The notes beneath the pieces are model-generated. The model searched no databases. It saw only the letters and a list, made by a program, of their open reading frames with translations, and was not told the DNA's origin. Positions 1 to 11,500 of a DNA stretch of 64,000 nt are shown one piece after another. How positions within the stretch are numbered: the stretch's first letter is position 1; each line of letters opens with the position of its first letter. A program made the translations under genes and the position numbers. The stretch spans positions 62,001 to 126,000 of the forward strand of contig LXGT01000037.1 of the NCBI GenBank assembly GCA_001640655.1, read 5' to 3'. Origin of the DNA: Endoconidiophora laricicola (taxonomy: Eukaryota; Ascomycota; Sordariomycetes; Microascales; Ceratocystidaceae).

Positions 1-2370
1 TCCGTCCTCGTTCAGGCTCCTCATCTTCGCTGCTCTTGCTTGTACCCTTGTTGTGCGATTTGCTCCTGTTTTCCCTCTTATGGATGTTCATTGCGCTGCG
101 GGCTCTCAAGAGTATTTCCTGTAACTGTCGTCTAGTATCGCTATCAACTTTGCCTTCGCCATCACCATCGTGATCCTGTAAGTGGTCATTATCGTCCGAG
201 CTGTTACTGCTACTATTACTGCTGCTACTGATACTTCTACTGCTGCTGATGCTACTGACTTCAAACGCGTATTCTTCATCGCTGTCTATGTCTTCAGTGA
301 TCGAAAACATGGCCCGAGACAGCCCAATAGGCGCATAATAGCGCTGCTGTTCCTCACGGCGGTGCTGCGCTTCGAGTTGCGTCAGCCGTTCCTCTGTGAG
401 CTGCTGAAACACACGCGCATCAGTTAACATCAAGGCATATAGCTCGTCAGAAGCTGCTTGGCGAACTGATTCACGCTCACCGTGCTGGCCATGAGGCAGT
501 CGTGAGCTGCGCCAATACGGTTGTTGTAGGGTATTGATTTGTGCTCGTGCACAGGCATGGAGTGTAGGCCCTTCGTACGGCAGCGTGCCGGCCTGTAGAT
601 AATTGGTCAGCTGCTTGAGCAGTGCCGTAGCTGATGACCGCGACGCTGCGCGGTAATCGATACACTGCTGGACAAGGAGCACTAACTCGTCGGGGTTCCA
701 GTTGCGTACCATGTGGTGGTGTTGCAGGCAGCGAGGGATTAGATTATGGAGTGGCACACTGTCAAAGGCGGTACCGTAGGCAATCTGCAGCATCACAATA
801 CCGAGTGCCCATATGTCGGCCGCCGGGTGATAAGCGGCGCTTTTGGCACCGACTAACGCCTCAGGAGATTTGTAGTGTAGTGCAGCAAGATTTGTTGGAG
901 CTCGTTCGGTTTCGAGGATACCAAAGTCGGACAGCTGGATCTGTAGGAGATGCGGCTCAAAGCAAGGCCCTCGCGCGTGTATTAAGATGTTCTCAGGCCG
1001 CAGGTTTCCATGCGTCAATACTTGGCACTGCAGTACTGTCGCTGGCGGCGTTGTCAAACCGGGGACACCTGAGTGCAAGTACGTCAAGGCCGCCAAACAT
1101 TGTTCAAACAGAACCAAAGCCTCGCCAAACGTGAGTGGATACACTTTTGTTTGATGTGCCAGACTTTCATACGGCTGCCACTCAAACATGACCCGATCGA
1201 AGTCGGGCTCAGTTTTGGCAATTTTCAATAGGTGTTCCTATGAACACGGACATTCCACGTTAGTGCCAAGCCATCACTGATATATGTAGGCGCGCTAGCG
1301 ATACTTACATGACGTAGTGAACTATAAAACTCCACACGCTGTAGCCACTCGCGCTTCAGTGCCGAGTTTGGCAGAACCGCGCGTTTGACGGCAAACGCTT
1401 GTGCCGTTGTCGGATTCCAGATCTTGTACGTCGATCCGCGCGCGCAGTCCATCAGTCGGCGCTCACAAAGTAGAATTGGCGTGGACTTCCACGCTGGACT
1501 CTGCAGCATCTCAGACACTGCTGGCAGCACGAGTGGTGGGCGATCTGCGGCAAACGACTCGACGGTTTGGATGAAATCGTTGTCTTCCATGTCGTAAAGC
1601 ATAGGAACCAGCACATACTCCTGGCCGCTGCCTACGGTGATGATGATTTCCGAATAGTCGACAAAGTGGCATCCTGATACCGTCCATGTAAAGTTGGAGC
1701 GAAATTCGGTCCCGCGTAGGCCGTACGCTACTGCAGTGCCGGTAGCACTGCCTAAATCACGCACTGTGAGGCGGTATAGCCCGTCGGGATAGGAGTTTGA
1801 GTAGCCAACCATAAAGTGCAGCTGATGCAGGCCCAGCTGTTCGTCTAGAACGATATCACATGTCTCCTCCAAGTACCCGAAGGTGAAACCCTGGCGGTGT
1901 TTGGGCGGCTCCAAGAAAGACAGTTCAAGGTATGGCAGGTGCTGGTACTTGATAAAGGCTGGGATATCGTCTGTGGCATGATCATGACTGTCCGGGTTGG
2001 GTTCATGGAAGCGACTTGAGTTCTTGGACTTTATGCGTTCTGATAGTTCACCTGCTAGTGGGTATATACGGGCAATTAGGGCGGGCATGGACGAGATATC
2101 AGCAACTGAGACAACAGATGACGCCGACATCGAAGATAAGGATGTTGTTGACGACGTAGATGACGCTGACGACGAGCATGAATCGGTGGAAGGCGAATGA
2201 ACACCGGAACTGCTACTAGAGCTGTAGTCCGAAGGCGAACCGGTCAAGGGAAGACCGGCCTCGGCAGAAAAGTATGTCGAAGAAGAAGAGAATTCTACAG
2301 CTAAAGTCAAAGCCGAAGTTGGTGATGTCTTGCTATGGCCTTCAACAGACGCAACCGAAGCCGACGTCAT
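1..2370 (-). CDS. FHA-domain protein with degenerate kinase domain, C-terminus off the window
   Basis: Two exons are visible: 2370-1309 and 1237 to the window edge. The 71-nt intron (1238-1308) has a GTAAGT donor, a CACTAAC branch point and a CATAG acceptor. Together they give 766 codons without a stop, so the 3' end is missing. Residues 1-100 are Ser-rich. Residues about 145-240 resemble an FHA fold, with the signature RDLGSATGT. A protein-kinase-like domain follows. The VAIK-type lysine is in FAVKRA (about K329), the catalytic loop reads HGNLRPEN (430-437) and the metal-binding DFG is intact (458-460), followed by SPE in place of APE. The usual catalytic Asp of HRD is Asn and the glycine loop (CARGSTYK) is poor, so activity is doubtful. 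The last part is acidic and Ser-rich. FHA domains bind phosphothreonine, so a phospho-dependent scaffold or signalling role is my inference. The start is the first ATG of the open frame; the target is unknown. Confidence 0.85.
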
Positions 2371-4344
2371 GTTTGGCTAGTGATAAACTGCGATAAGAAG
2401 GCACTAGAAATAATGGCAGCAGCGGTTGAATTGTGTAGTTACCGAAAGTGGCAGTTTCAGTTAGTAGCGCACGCTGTGATTGGGATGGAAATCCGAGCAA
2501 AAGAAGCAGGAGCGATGAATTCGAACCTTGGCAGCTCCAGAGTTTCCCGCTAAAATTGAAATTTTAACAGTACTAACGACCGACTCTATGAAGAGATGAT
2601 ATAAACAGAGAAAAAGTGAAAGTGAAAAGGAGAAGAAGAAGATGATGAAACCGCTAGTAAAAGAAACGAACGGAACTGGGTGACGGGGATGCAGGCGAGG
2701 GGCAAAAGGAAAGGCGCCGCGGGCTGTTCAGAGAGCAAGCAAGTAGGACGTGATGCTCGGTTGGTCTAACGATGCAGTCGTTCCAGGTATGGATGTTATG
2801 TGTGTATTGTGTCTTGTTGTGTGCGAACGTCGTATGCAATTGTGCTCTAGATGTGGGCAAGGAGACCTGCAGGCAACCTTTTTGTGTTGCTGCAAGCCTG
2901 AAAAAGCCGCCGAAATTGGAGAAGAAGAAGAAGAAGAAACGTTAGAAGTGCCAACTTGCCTACAGAGAATAAATATAGAAACGCAGCAGAAAGAAGAAAA
3001 GAAAACGAAGTTGTAAGAACTTCTTGATCAAAATGATCACAATCAATGGCCCGGGTCGGAATACAAACCCAACGGGTCTAACTATCAGTTTATAGCTTCA
3101 GAGTAGCGGCGCCGATGGAGGCAAATAACCATGCAAGCTGCTGTTCTTCGGCTTCTTGTGTTTCTTCCTGCTCTGGCTAGCAGAAGACAGGCAGATTTCG
3201 AAACGCTCTCGCATGTAGCTACCCGATAGACAGGAGAAATGAAAGTATCGCCAAAGGAACCATCGGCTTGAAGGTGGATGATATCTAGCCTGCAAGTACC
3301 TAGGCCTTAGTTTTCTTTATTGTTTATATCTGCTTTTTCTTTTCCTTTTCTGATAGCTCTATAGCGGATACCCCTACGGGTTAGTCCATCTGAGCTAGCT
3401 CTAGTGCCCAAATAGCAGCCTAGCATCATGATATCACGTATTGAGTCTGGCATGTCTAGCGGTCGGCCACTCTCACCTAGATTTTTATTTAATCCATGAA
3501 TTCTATTAATTCTATTCAGTCTGTTTTTGGGTGACCCCTGTGATTTGCCTCTTTCTGTATTACTGCAGCACATATGCGTACTGATAAGCCTACAATGGTT
3601 AGGAAGTACGCATCCTCCATGTTCATCCACAGTACGCCACTTAACAATATGGATGGCTAGCTGTTAAGCTTTTGGAAATACACATGCTCGGTTCATGCTT
3701 TACACTTGTAGTACTAATCATGGGCCACATTACTTTGTAAGACCTTTGTCTACTGCTTGCACCTGTCTTGTGATAGCCTCAACGCACCTCTCTTTTATTA
3801 TACCTTATCTTTTCTTTTTCTTCTTGCGGGGCATAAGTCTTGTAACGGTTTTAATTCTAAGCAATATAACATGTTCGATAGCTCTAAACTAACACTATCT
3901 GTGTTATATTCGTGCCACTAATTTCCCTGATATGCACGTTATCTTGTTACTGAAGAAAAGCATAATGAGTACAAAGGTGAAATATATGGACTGAATACCG
4001 TATAGTTCGCATTTTATCGCTTCCAATCGATCAGTATCAGTTACTTGGTTTCTAGCTGTCTTTCTCTCTATCAGTCTGCCGCTTTAATTTGTGCTTTGAG
4101 TACGCCTTCTGCTTACACCGTCTGTTCTCAACTCATCTATCATACCAAGCTGACGTTAACTTTTCTATTGGCTTCATTATTTATCTAACTTTACTTTTTT
4201 TTTCTCTTTCTAGATGTTTAGATAGCTATCAGTGAGGGGTTGTTGGGAACGTCACATCGCGGCAAAAAAGTACTGCATGAAAGTCTGTCGCGTGGGCTTC
4301 CTTGTGTTGGGCACATCTAGAGGGGCGAAAAGAAACAGTATGGC
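2371..4344. other. Spacer upstream of the FHA protein, no supported gene
   Basis: Immediately upstream of the minus-strand start lies its presumed promoter, with purine-rich GAA/AGA runs at 2600-2660 and a GAA microsatellite at about 2919-2938. A minus-strand open frame at 3307-3630 is low in complexity and begins with GTG. I could not relate it to any family. No RNA gene was seen. Confidence 0.5.
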
Positions 4345-4749
4345 TTAGTATACGTCCTTTGCCATTTGCCAAAAATATATGCGACTGGTAGCTTCTGATA
4401 TGTAGCGGGACAGTTCAGGCATATATATTATTCTGCTATGCACTCTCCCCTTCCCCCCTCCAATTAGAATCCTGGATCTACCGCCCAGTCTATTGACTGC
4501 AGGCTGGCGATATCTGTGATTAGTCAGATCAAAATACTCTGCAAATCTACTGTATTCTTCCGGCACCATCAAGTTCGATGAGACTGAAACATCTGACCCA
4601 GATGATAATCTTACAAACGTCATGGTTCCTGTAGACCCAAAATCCAGGCGAAATGGCGGGCCAAAACTTCCACATTGATACGTACACTCTGTATGTATCA
4701 ATGTTACATGCTTAGACCATTTGAATGTAAATTGGCCACACAAATGCAC
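4345..4749 (-). CDS. Unrecognised open frame, possible exon or gene remnant
   Basis: A 134-codon minus-strand frame begins without an ATG (first possible codon GTG at 4749). Just upstream lies an acceptor-like sequence, TTCTAATACTTCAACAG, ending near 4760, so this could be the last exon of a spliced gene. The translation has a protein-like composition (for example YQCGSFGPPFRLDFGS and VPEEYSRFAEYFDL), with few runs of one residue, unlike the surrounding noncoding frames. I could not build convincing upstream exons. The nearest candidate piece (about 4831-4870, minus) is short and has stops close upstream. I do not recognise the family. It may be a terminal exon, a pseudogene fragment or chance. 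Confidence 0.25.
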   Translation of the reverse strand: MHLCGQFTFKWSKHVTLIHTECTYQCGSFGPPFRLDFGSTGTMTFVRLSSGSDVSVSSNLMVPEEYSRFAEYFDLTNHRYRQPAVNRLGGRSRILIGGGKGRVHSRIIYMPELSRYISEATSRIYFWQMAKDVY

Positions 4750-5826
4750 ACCGTGATTCTGTTGAAGTATTAGAATAACAACTTGGAAGATCAGTATTAC
4801 TAATGAAATAATTGAAGCGCTATCTTGTTACGATCGCAAGCAGATTGACGGTGCCTTTGGCTATTATGACTTAAATTTGATTGTTATTGCTCTGAAAGAA
4901 GTGTTTGTATTCTGAAATTAGACTTAGTTGAGATAGATGATACCAACGATGAATTATTTGTTGAAGAAATGCTCTACACAATAATAACCTATACTGTTAG
5001 GGTTATCTCTTTTTGTGTAACGACTTCCATTGTTTTTAGCAGGAGGATATCATGATATCGCCGAGTCCTTCATATGTCGATTATATAGTAAGGGGACATG
5101 AAACGAAAAGGGTACAATTTATCATTGTTAGATATCAGTGAACAGATGCCAATTTTCACCACAGACACACAGTCAAATGGCTAATATCAGCATGTAGCCA
5201 TTGAGTAGGCGGGCGTTAAGGCAATACTCCGATTTTTTATGTTCGTTAGTAACAGTATACAGTTAGATGCAGCATCACGTGGCTACAACAGCATTTACAA
5301 AGTGACACCGACTTTGATAAACATGATTTAGAGACACTATGCGAGAACATCATGACATGGTGTTATAATGTTCTCATGTACACTTTCTATATTCCGATGT
5401 TTATATGGTAAGTAGTAGACTTAATATACTTTTGCGGCAAGACAAAAGCGATATGCCTCTGCCATTTCCCGAATCATCTCTCTGGCTTATCCTAAGCTGT
5501 TTTCATGTGCCGCTACCGTAGTTTCCAAAGCCCTAGTGTATTATAATTCAGATTACTCAATGAACAAGTATAGCTAGTAGGTATAGTCATGTTTGTAGGT
5601 TATTGAAGCTGTATTCGAGTTTGTAATTTAAGGACATTACGCTATACTAGAAGAGAAAGCTTGCCTCTGCGATAGTAATGAGCGCAATGACTCGAAATTG
5701 ATGTCAACCACTGCTTTGTGAGCTCCTTACTACAGCTCATGATGTCCGGAACGACGTATCAACATTTACCATTATCATCTTCCTGTTCTATTCAACTGTG
5801 GCTGCATCAAATGTATGTGATACGCT
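4750..5826. other. Spacer, no supported gene
   Basis: This A+T-rich stretch has no reading frame of note. It contains a perfect 14-nt palindrome, GATATCATGATATC, near 5046-5059. Part of it is presumably the 3' flank of the AdipoR-like gene, whose stop is at 5827. Confidence 0.5.
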
Positions 5827-6916
5827 TCAAAAACCGTGCTCATCATGATTAACCATAGTAGTATTAGTACATATAGGGCTAAGATGATGTGCTTCTAGAG
5901 CGGAAAGCACGCCTTTTATATGGGCAACAGCGGCTAGTGCTACACATATATGGAAGAACTGATGTGAAGCTCCAATGACATCAAAGCGACCCGGAATCCA
6001 GCGTTCTGGGAAATGTGCCTGTACAGATAAAGCGTTAATATCGATCATCTTACACCTCCTTATAAACATCCACAGCCAGGCTTTGTCACTTACACCGTAA
6101 AGCAGCGCTCCGATAAGTATCAAGATTCCCTCGGCATAATAATAGTCAATTCCGCTGTAGATTCTCATTTGCCAGTATGGTCTAACTATAGCAAAGTGAC
6201 AGACGGGAAATACGGCAGAAAGTCCTATTGCAAGAAACGTCCCGAGTCTAAATATCCTCCATTCTGGTGTCTGTAAATGAGGGTTAAGGACTACGAATGC
6301 ACCGATAGTGCATAAACCAAGATTCTGAGAACATCATCACGTTAGTAGTAGCTCAAAAGTGAAGTCAAGATGGTGATGGCCTTACGATGCCTGAGTGTAT
6401 CCTTTGCAGGCTAGGCTCACAGTAGAAGCCAACGTATATACCGGAGAAAAACGATCCACAGATCTGTATGAGTATTGCCGTATAGTCACACCTAACCCAA
6501 AGGAAGTGATAGTGGCGAGAATGGCAGTGCAGTGAATGATACGCAGCCGACGTCAGGAAACAGAGCGCTGTCGTCCACAGATTGACTCTCACAATGAAGA
6601 TATCCTGAGCTGATGAAGCAACCGGCATTATCTTCTCGATGCTCAATGTTTCCGAGAAGGCCAGCGCGAGTGCCGCCAACGCTGGGAGCAGATGAGTGTA
6701 GATATTCAGAGTCTCGTTATGTAGGTAAAACAGGCTGAGAATGCAGCTGCCGACGGATGGGTGGACGGGTCTGTATGAACTTAGAATGTATCTTTTGAGA
6801 CACCAGTCCGGCATCTGCTTGACGCTCTTGAGGCGCGGAGGCCACAAGCCCGAGCCAATATTGCCCGAAGTATACTCGACATAGTCTTGTTCTTGAGTGA
6901 GTTTGTTGTTGTTCAT
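5827..6916 (-). CDS. AdipoR/Izh-type (haemolysin III family) seven-helix membrane protein
   Basis: Three exons, 6916-6386, 6324-6094 and 6018-5827, give 317 residues, a usual length for yeast Izh and fungal PAQR proteins. The introns (61 and 75 nt) have GTAAGG/GTAAGT donors, CTAAC or TTAAC branch points and CAG acceptors, and both junctions are phase 0. Family hallmarks are present: NETLNIYTHLLPAL before helix 1, SAAYHSLHCHS, DYTAILIQICGSF, and GASHQFFHICVALAAVAHIKGV in the last helix. The two histidines of that last motif, the His of SAAYHS and the Asp of DYT are the expected zinc-site residues, so a metal-dependent membrane enzyme or receptor fold is intact. Yeast relatives affect zinc and sterol homeostasis, and animal ones are adiponectin receptors with ceramidase activity; the role here is inferred. 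I chose the ATG at 6916 because the 18 residues upstream, from the ATG at 6970, look like leader sequence. The gene is divergent from the BRCT gene. Confidence 0.9.
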
Positions 6917-7614
6917 GGCTGGGCTACGACAATTCAAAGCAGTGAGGAAAAAGAAACAAATAATTAGCAATCAAAGCAGTATTGCAGCCATTACGATTTT
7001 GAGGGGTTTGGCATTATTAACCCAGCTGGACAAAGATGTCACGCGGATTTTGTTGGGGAGAAGGTAAAATGTGTTGATGTCGCAATTCACAACAACGATT
7101 GAGCTTAAGTCGTCAAACCTACATGGAGCGCAAACTATTCGTTATACGCATTAGAACCAACAAATCCGAGCTACAACTACAAGGCTAGTGCTCCTACATA
7201 TTTTTATAGTATTAGGGGCACTAAAGAAATAATCAATTGTATAAGACTCGTCTCCTATCATTTAGTATGCTTTGCTCGTAGTTTAACTTTGTTGAAAATA
7301 TTCGGGGGTTGAGGTTTTCGGCTCCGTGTAATAGCCATGAGGGTTAGAAACAAGGATTGTACATTGCCTAACCAGTCACGTGGTGTCGCGTAAGGAACGT
7401 GACTCAACTGACGCTCAGTTGACGCGACTTGGGTGACTTTGCTTTTTTTTTTCCTGGTTCTAGCTATTTATAACAACGCCCGGTCCAACAACACCCCCGA
7501 TTTAGGCGAAACCTTCGATTGGACGATCGCCACCGACAGGGGCTCTTTAATATAATCTTAACCTTGTTCAATAACCTTATATCTTAATATAAATGCGCAG
7601 AGACAACGACAGCC
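6917..7614. promoter_or_regulatory. Shared divergent promoter region
   Basis: About 700 bp separate the AdipoR-like start (minus) from the BRCT protein start (plus), so both promoters must lie here. It contains a CACGTG E-box-like palindrome at 7377-7382, two inverted copies of GTCGCGT/ACGCGAC, a T9-type run near 7442-7452 and A+T-rich sequence nearer the BRCT start. No ORF of note is present. No transcription start can be fixed from sequence. Confidence 0.6.
7374..7438. repeat. 65-nt imperfect inverted repeat (hairpin) in the divergent promoter
   Basis: The outer arms are AGTCAC (7374-7379) and GTGACT (7433-7438). The middle arms are GTCGCGT (7385-7391) and ACGCGAC (7422-7428). The inner arms are TCAACTGA (7404-7411) and TCAGTTGA (7415-7422) around a CGC loop. 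The left arm has about 12 extra bases between the middle and inner segments. It could be a protein-binding palindrome or a very small degenerate inverted-repeat element. No clear target-site duplication flanks it. Confidence 0.7.
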
Positions 7615-8550
7615 ATGCCTCTAACCAGCAAGCAACAACAAACAATCAATGCCATAGCTCGGATCGAAGGCACCCGCTCGTCAAGATTTAATACTTGGAA
7701 CAGTTCGTCAACAGGACATCAGATCGCGGAGACTCGACTTGGTACGGGATGGCGCGAGTCTCGCAGTATCAAACTACGTACGCAATTCAAGAGTGGAAAC
7801 GGCCGCGGGGAACGTGTGCAGGATACCTTTGAACAAGGAGGAAAAGACTATGATAAGAAGCCGAATACAACGGCTTCGAAGGACACATTGGCCCATGGGA
7901 GAATGACAGTTGCGGATATGCTACGAAAACCTGGAACGATGCAAAATCTACTAACACTAGATTCTTGCAAGTCTACAAAAATAGATACAAATTGGGAACA
8001 AGAGGACGGTTTACTTCAAAGACGCAACCGGAGTTCAACCCCTACGTTAACTGGAAGCTTATTATCCCGGAGTTTATTGGTGATACCGACAGAGAGTACG
8101 AAAAAGGGTATCTTCGATGGACTTGTGATATACATCAATGGCAGTATGCTCCCCTTGATATCAGATCATAGACTAAAACAGACACTTGCGGAACACGGAG
8201 CTTTGGTTTCAATGTATCTTGCTCGACGTCGAGTCACGCATGTAATTCTCGGACGCACTGCAGCGGTTGGTCGAGGAGCTGGTGGAGGTCTTGCCCGAAG
8301 TAAGATTGAGAAGGAGACACATAGAGTCGGTGGTAGCAGTGTTCAGTATGTCAATGTTGAATGGTAAGCAAAGGCATATATCGTATACGTTTCCGATACT
8401 TACGGGCTTGCTAACGTGTCCACGCTGTAATATAGGGTTCTCGAGTGTATTAAAGCGGGCAAGAGATTACCAGAGGCTCAATTCTCGAGTGTTAAGGTTG
8501 CCTCCAAAAATCAACGAAGCGTGTATTCAATGTTTAGCAAATGTTCCTGA
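7615..8550 (+). CDS. BRCT-domain protein, probably DNA-damage related
   Basis: Two exons, 7615-8363 and 8436-8550, join across a 72-nt phase-2 intron (GTAAGC donor, GCTAAC branch point, TATAG acceptor) to give 287 residues. The ATG is in a good context (ACAGCCATG). The N-terminal 160 residues are basic, Ser/Thr-rich and probably disordered. A single BRCT domain spans about 165-275. It starts with FDGLVIYINGSMLPLISDHR, continues with LAEHGALVSMYLARRRVTHVILG, has a Gly-rich insertion (RGAGGGLA), and ends with the helix carrying the conserved Trp (YVNVEWVLECIKAGKRLPE). That Trp codon is the one split by the intron, which supports the splice. The domain most resembles the BRCT of Rev1-like proteins, but no polymerase domain follows, so this is a small stand-alone BRCT protein. 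BRCT domains bind phosphopeptides or DNA ends in repair and checkpoint complexes; the exact partner is unknown. Confidence 0.85.
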
Positions 8551-11500
8551 GGCATGAGGAAGAGCTTGTGCTAATTCATCGCTTGGTATCCGTTGCTCTA
8601 AGCTAAATAGTCTCCGATATTAAGACCTATTGAAGGCTGTAGAGAGATGTATGCTACATTATATCGCCGTATAGTAAAAGTATCTTTTCCTTAATCAAAG
8701 CTCATAACATCACTTTGGCACCCTTTCTTTAACGTATGGACATATTCAGGGTTGACTGAGATCCTCAATATTGCATACGCTTTCATGATCTAGCTTGACA
8801 TCAACCCACGTACTGAGTCATCGTTACTTCAAGCCATATATGTCGTTAAGGTATGATGTGCAAACGCAGATGCTGCTTAATATGAATTGTACGATAACGA
8901 AATACTCATTCTTTAGATTCAACCCGCCACAAACTCAATTCTGTCCTACCACAAGTTCACGCTATCAGCAACTATAGAGACGAACGAAACATGCCCCAAG
9001 CCTCGTGATCGGTATAACAAGATCCACAAATCACTTATGGCATGTTATCGTGCCATGAACTGGCTCTTTTTACTTGCTGGAAAACGTCTCATCCACCCAA
9101 AAAGTTTTTTTCCGTTTCATTAGTCCAATCATTGTGTGTGCCGCTGATTATTGGCCACACTTGTAAGCCACGATGTAAGAGAAACGTGTACATGTGTTCT
9201 ATAGGCATAGGCATGTCATAGGGTAAAGCAGTAGCCATCAGCGCCTAACAACGCCCTTGTAAGAGCAGTATAATGTTGTGCTTATACTATAGTTGGCAGG
9301 CTAGATAGTCACGTAGGATAATATAACAAGATAAACGACATTATATCTTGAGATTCCGAATAAGCCTTTGTGACCTTATATGAAATTATTAACGCCAAAG
9401 ATATGGGCGTGATTGTATGTCCATGATACTCAGGAGGCCAGCCATCGTTTGATCTTTTGATTCTAGACAAGAGGGCTTTTTTTCCCACAGGGATTTTAGA
9501 GGACCAGAAGATACGACAGCGCAACACGAGAATTGAGATAACACTTACTCGGCAGCTACTTTCAAAGTACATGAACAGAAGCAAACTAATTCTTTACGAA
9601 TTATTCACTGGGCTTGAAGTATCTAGACAGCAAAAAAGAAAAGGCAGCGAGTTTAGTGGCGAGTTGAAACCTTGTCCGTACAACGTAATCCTTACATGAT
9701 AGCTTCATTTTTCTGTGTTCTGCGGCTAACATCGGCGGTTAAGAAAGTTTCTAGGCATTTTATCTTTTCACTTTTCTTTTCCTTTTCTTTCTTTTGTATT
9801 CTTTATCTTCTTCTCGTTTGTATCACAATGTTGTACGAGCCCAAATTCAGCCTGTTGTGCACCCTTGGATGCGAGAAAGACAAGGTAGAGAAGATGATGT
9901 TATAGTATATGGGAGTGGCTACTATAGGACGAGATATACTATCAAACAACAGCTAGCTGCTTGCTGGACAGGCGAACCAGTCACGGCACACTTCATTATC
10001 TTGTTGTCTGCAAAGAAAGGTCCTTGTTTGTGATGTAGACAAATGCTGACTAGTCGTACAATGTGTAGAGAAAGAAGCGAGAGGGACAAATAAACCGTAG
10101 CTTGAAATTCCACGGAGGCGAGGTTTCCTTCGCCCGCTCCTTCCATGACTTCCAGTGTTCAATTTACTATCAGTCCGCTCTAGATTTTTTTTGGGGAGGG
10201 GGAGGGGGGTTTATCTCTTTGTAATCTTTTTCTTTCACCTTTTTGATATTCAATCATGCCATGTAACACGACCCGTATATCGTTCATGTTGTCTCCCGTG
10301 TTTGAGGTTGAGGATGAGGAGGAGGCAGAATGTCGTGTGTCCAGCCATCAGTAGATAAAAACAATAGGAAACAACGTAGGCGGTGGGCGAGTGCCGTGGA
10401 GATACTTGAGGGTTGCCTAGCTCTTGTAGCATCTGCTAAGGCAATTATCAACGACGATGTATTCCTTTACTCATCTGAGCATACTTGAGTTTGAAGGAAT
10501 TGGACTGAGTTATTGTCTGTTCACTCCGAGATGCTGAGAGCCAGTTTTGGTCACACTTGACCCCAGAGATAGGCTATGAGCTTGTTGTACTGTGGCCACA
10601 AAAAGGCGAAGCCTCAACGGGAATTCACAGAGTATATCTGTATTGAAATCTGTGAATCTCGAGGGAGTGAGTGGTAATCGAGCATGACTGGGCAATAGTC
10701 GACAAGGCGTGGCTTGGCGTATCTTATCGTATATTTTCTTTGTCTAGGACTCAATCATATAACCAAGGAAACTACGGCTGCATCCGCGGATGTGACCGGG
10801 TCCTTTTCTTCTTTTCTTTCTTTTGCTAGTTTCTATCATGATAGCATCGACTCATCTGGCTAAGTGCTTTTGGTGTTTATGCTAATCAGAATCTGCGTAG
10901 AATGAGAACGCCAATATCCTGTAGCATCTTCCACGCATCAGACTCAACTTAAACTTTAGAGCAAAATTGTATGTAGATCTAGAGCTTGTATACTACGAGA
11001 CTATGCTGTTAAATACTTAGAGTAAGCTAAGCTAGATGAACCGTGCACAGAGACAGTAGTAAGAGTGATATGCCGTGAAAACATGGCACAGCATATCGAT
11101 GGTCGGTCGAGCAGCTTTTCTTTTTTTTTTTTTGGCAATACACAAGCGGCTGTAATGCGAAGTCTCCTCTTAAACAATAACAATGAACCTGCGTTATAAT
11201 ATTTGCTATGGTCTCAACGTGGTGGCTATACTATATCTGCCGCTGTAAACGCGCAAGGCACGGCATCGGCTCACAGCAGCTAAACAAGCCACCACGCAAA
11301 CACAATTTACGCATCACGGACATATCTTGTCATGGTATTGGTGAAGCTGTGTTCAAGTCAGCTTTTGCTAACTTACTGTATCACACCGTTACGATGCTAC
11401 GATGTCGATCAGGTCGGTCAAGGCCACAATCTTGCTCCAGATTTTGCTCTTTATCCAACCGTGCAACTTGGAACATCAGAGGGCTTGCTTTGCTGGTATT

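Noticed and set aside
634..1134. 166-codon plus-strand frame
   Set aside because: It is antisense to the conserved kinase-like exon, whose motifs are clear on the minus strand.
2517..2530. GGTTCGAATTC on the minus strand, another B-box-like sequence
   Set aside because: The T stem does not pair and there is no cloverleaf partner sequence.
3307..3630. 107-codon minus-strand frame near the FHA gene
   Set aside because: It starts at GTG, is Asn/Arg/Gly-rich, matches no family I know and has no splice partner.
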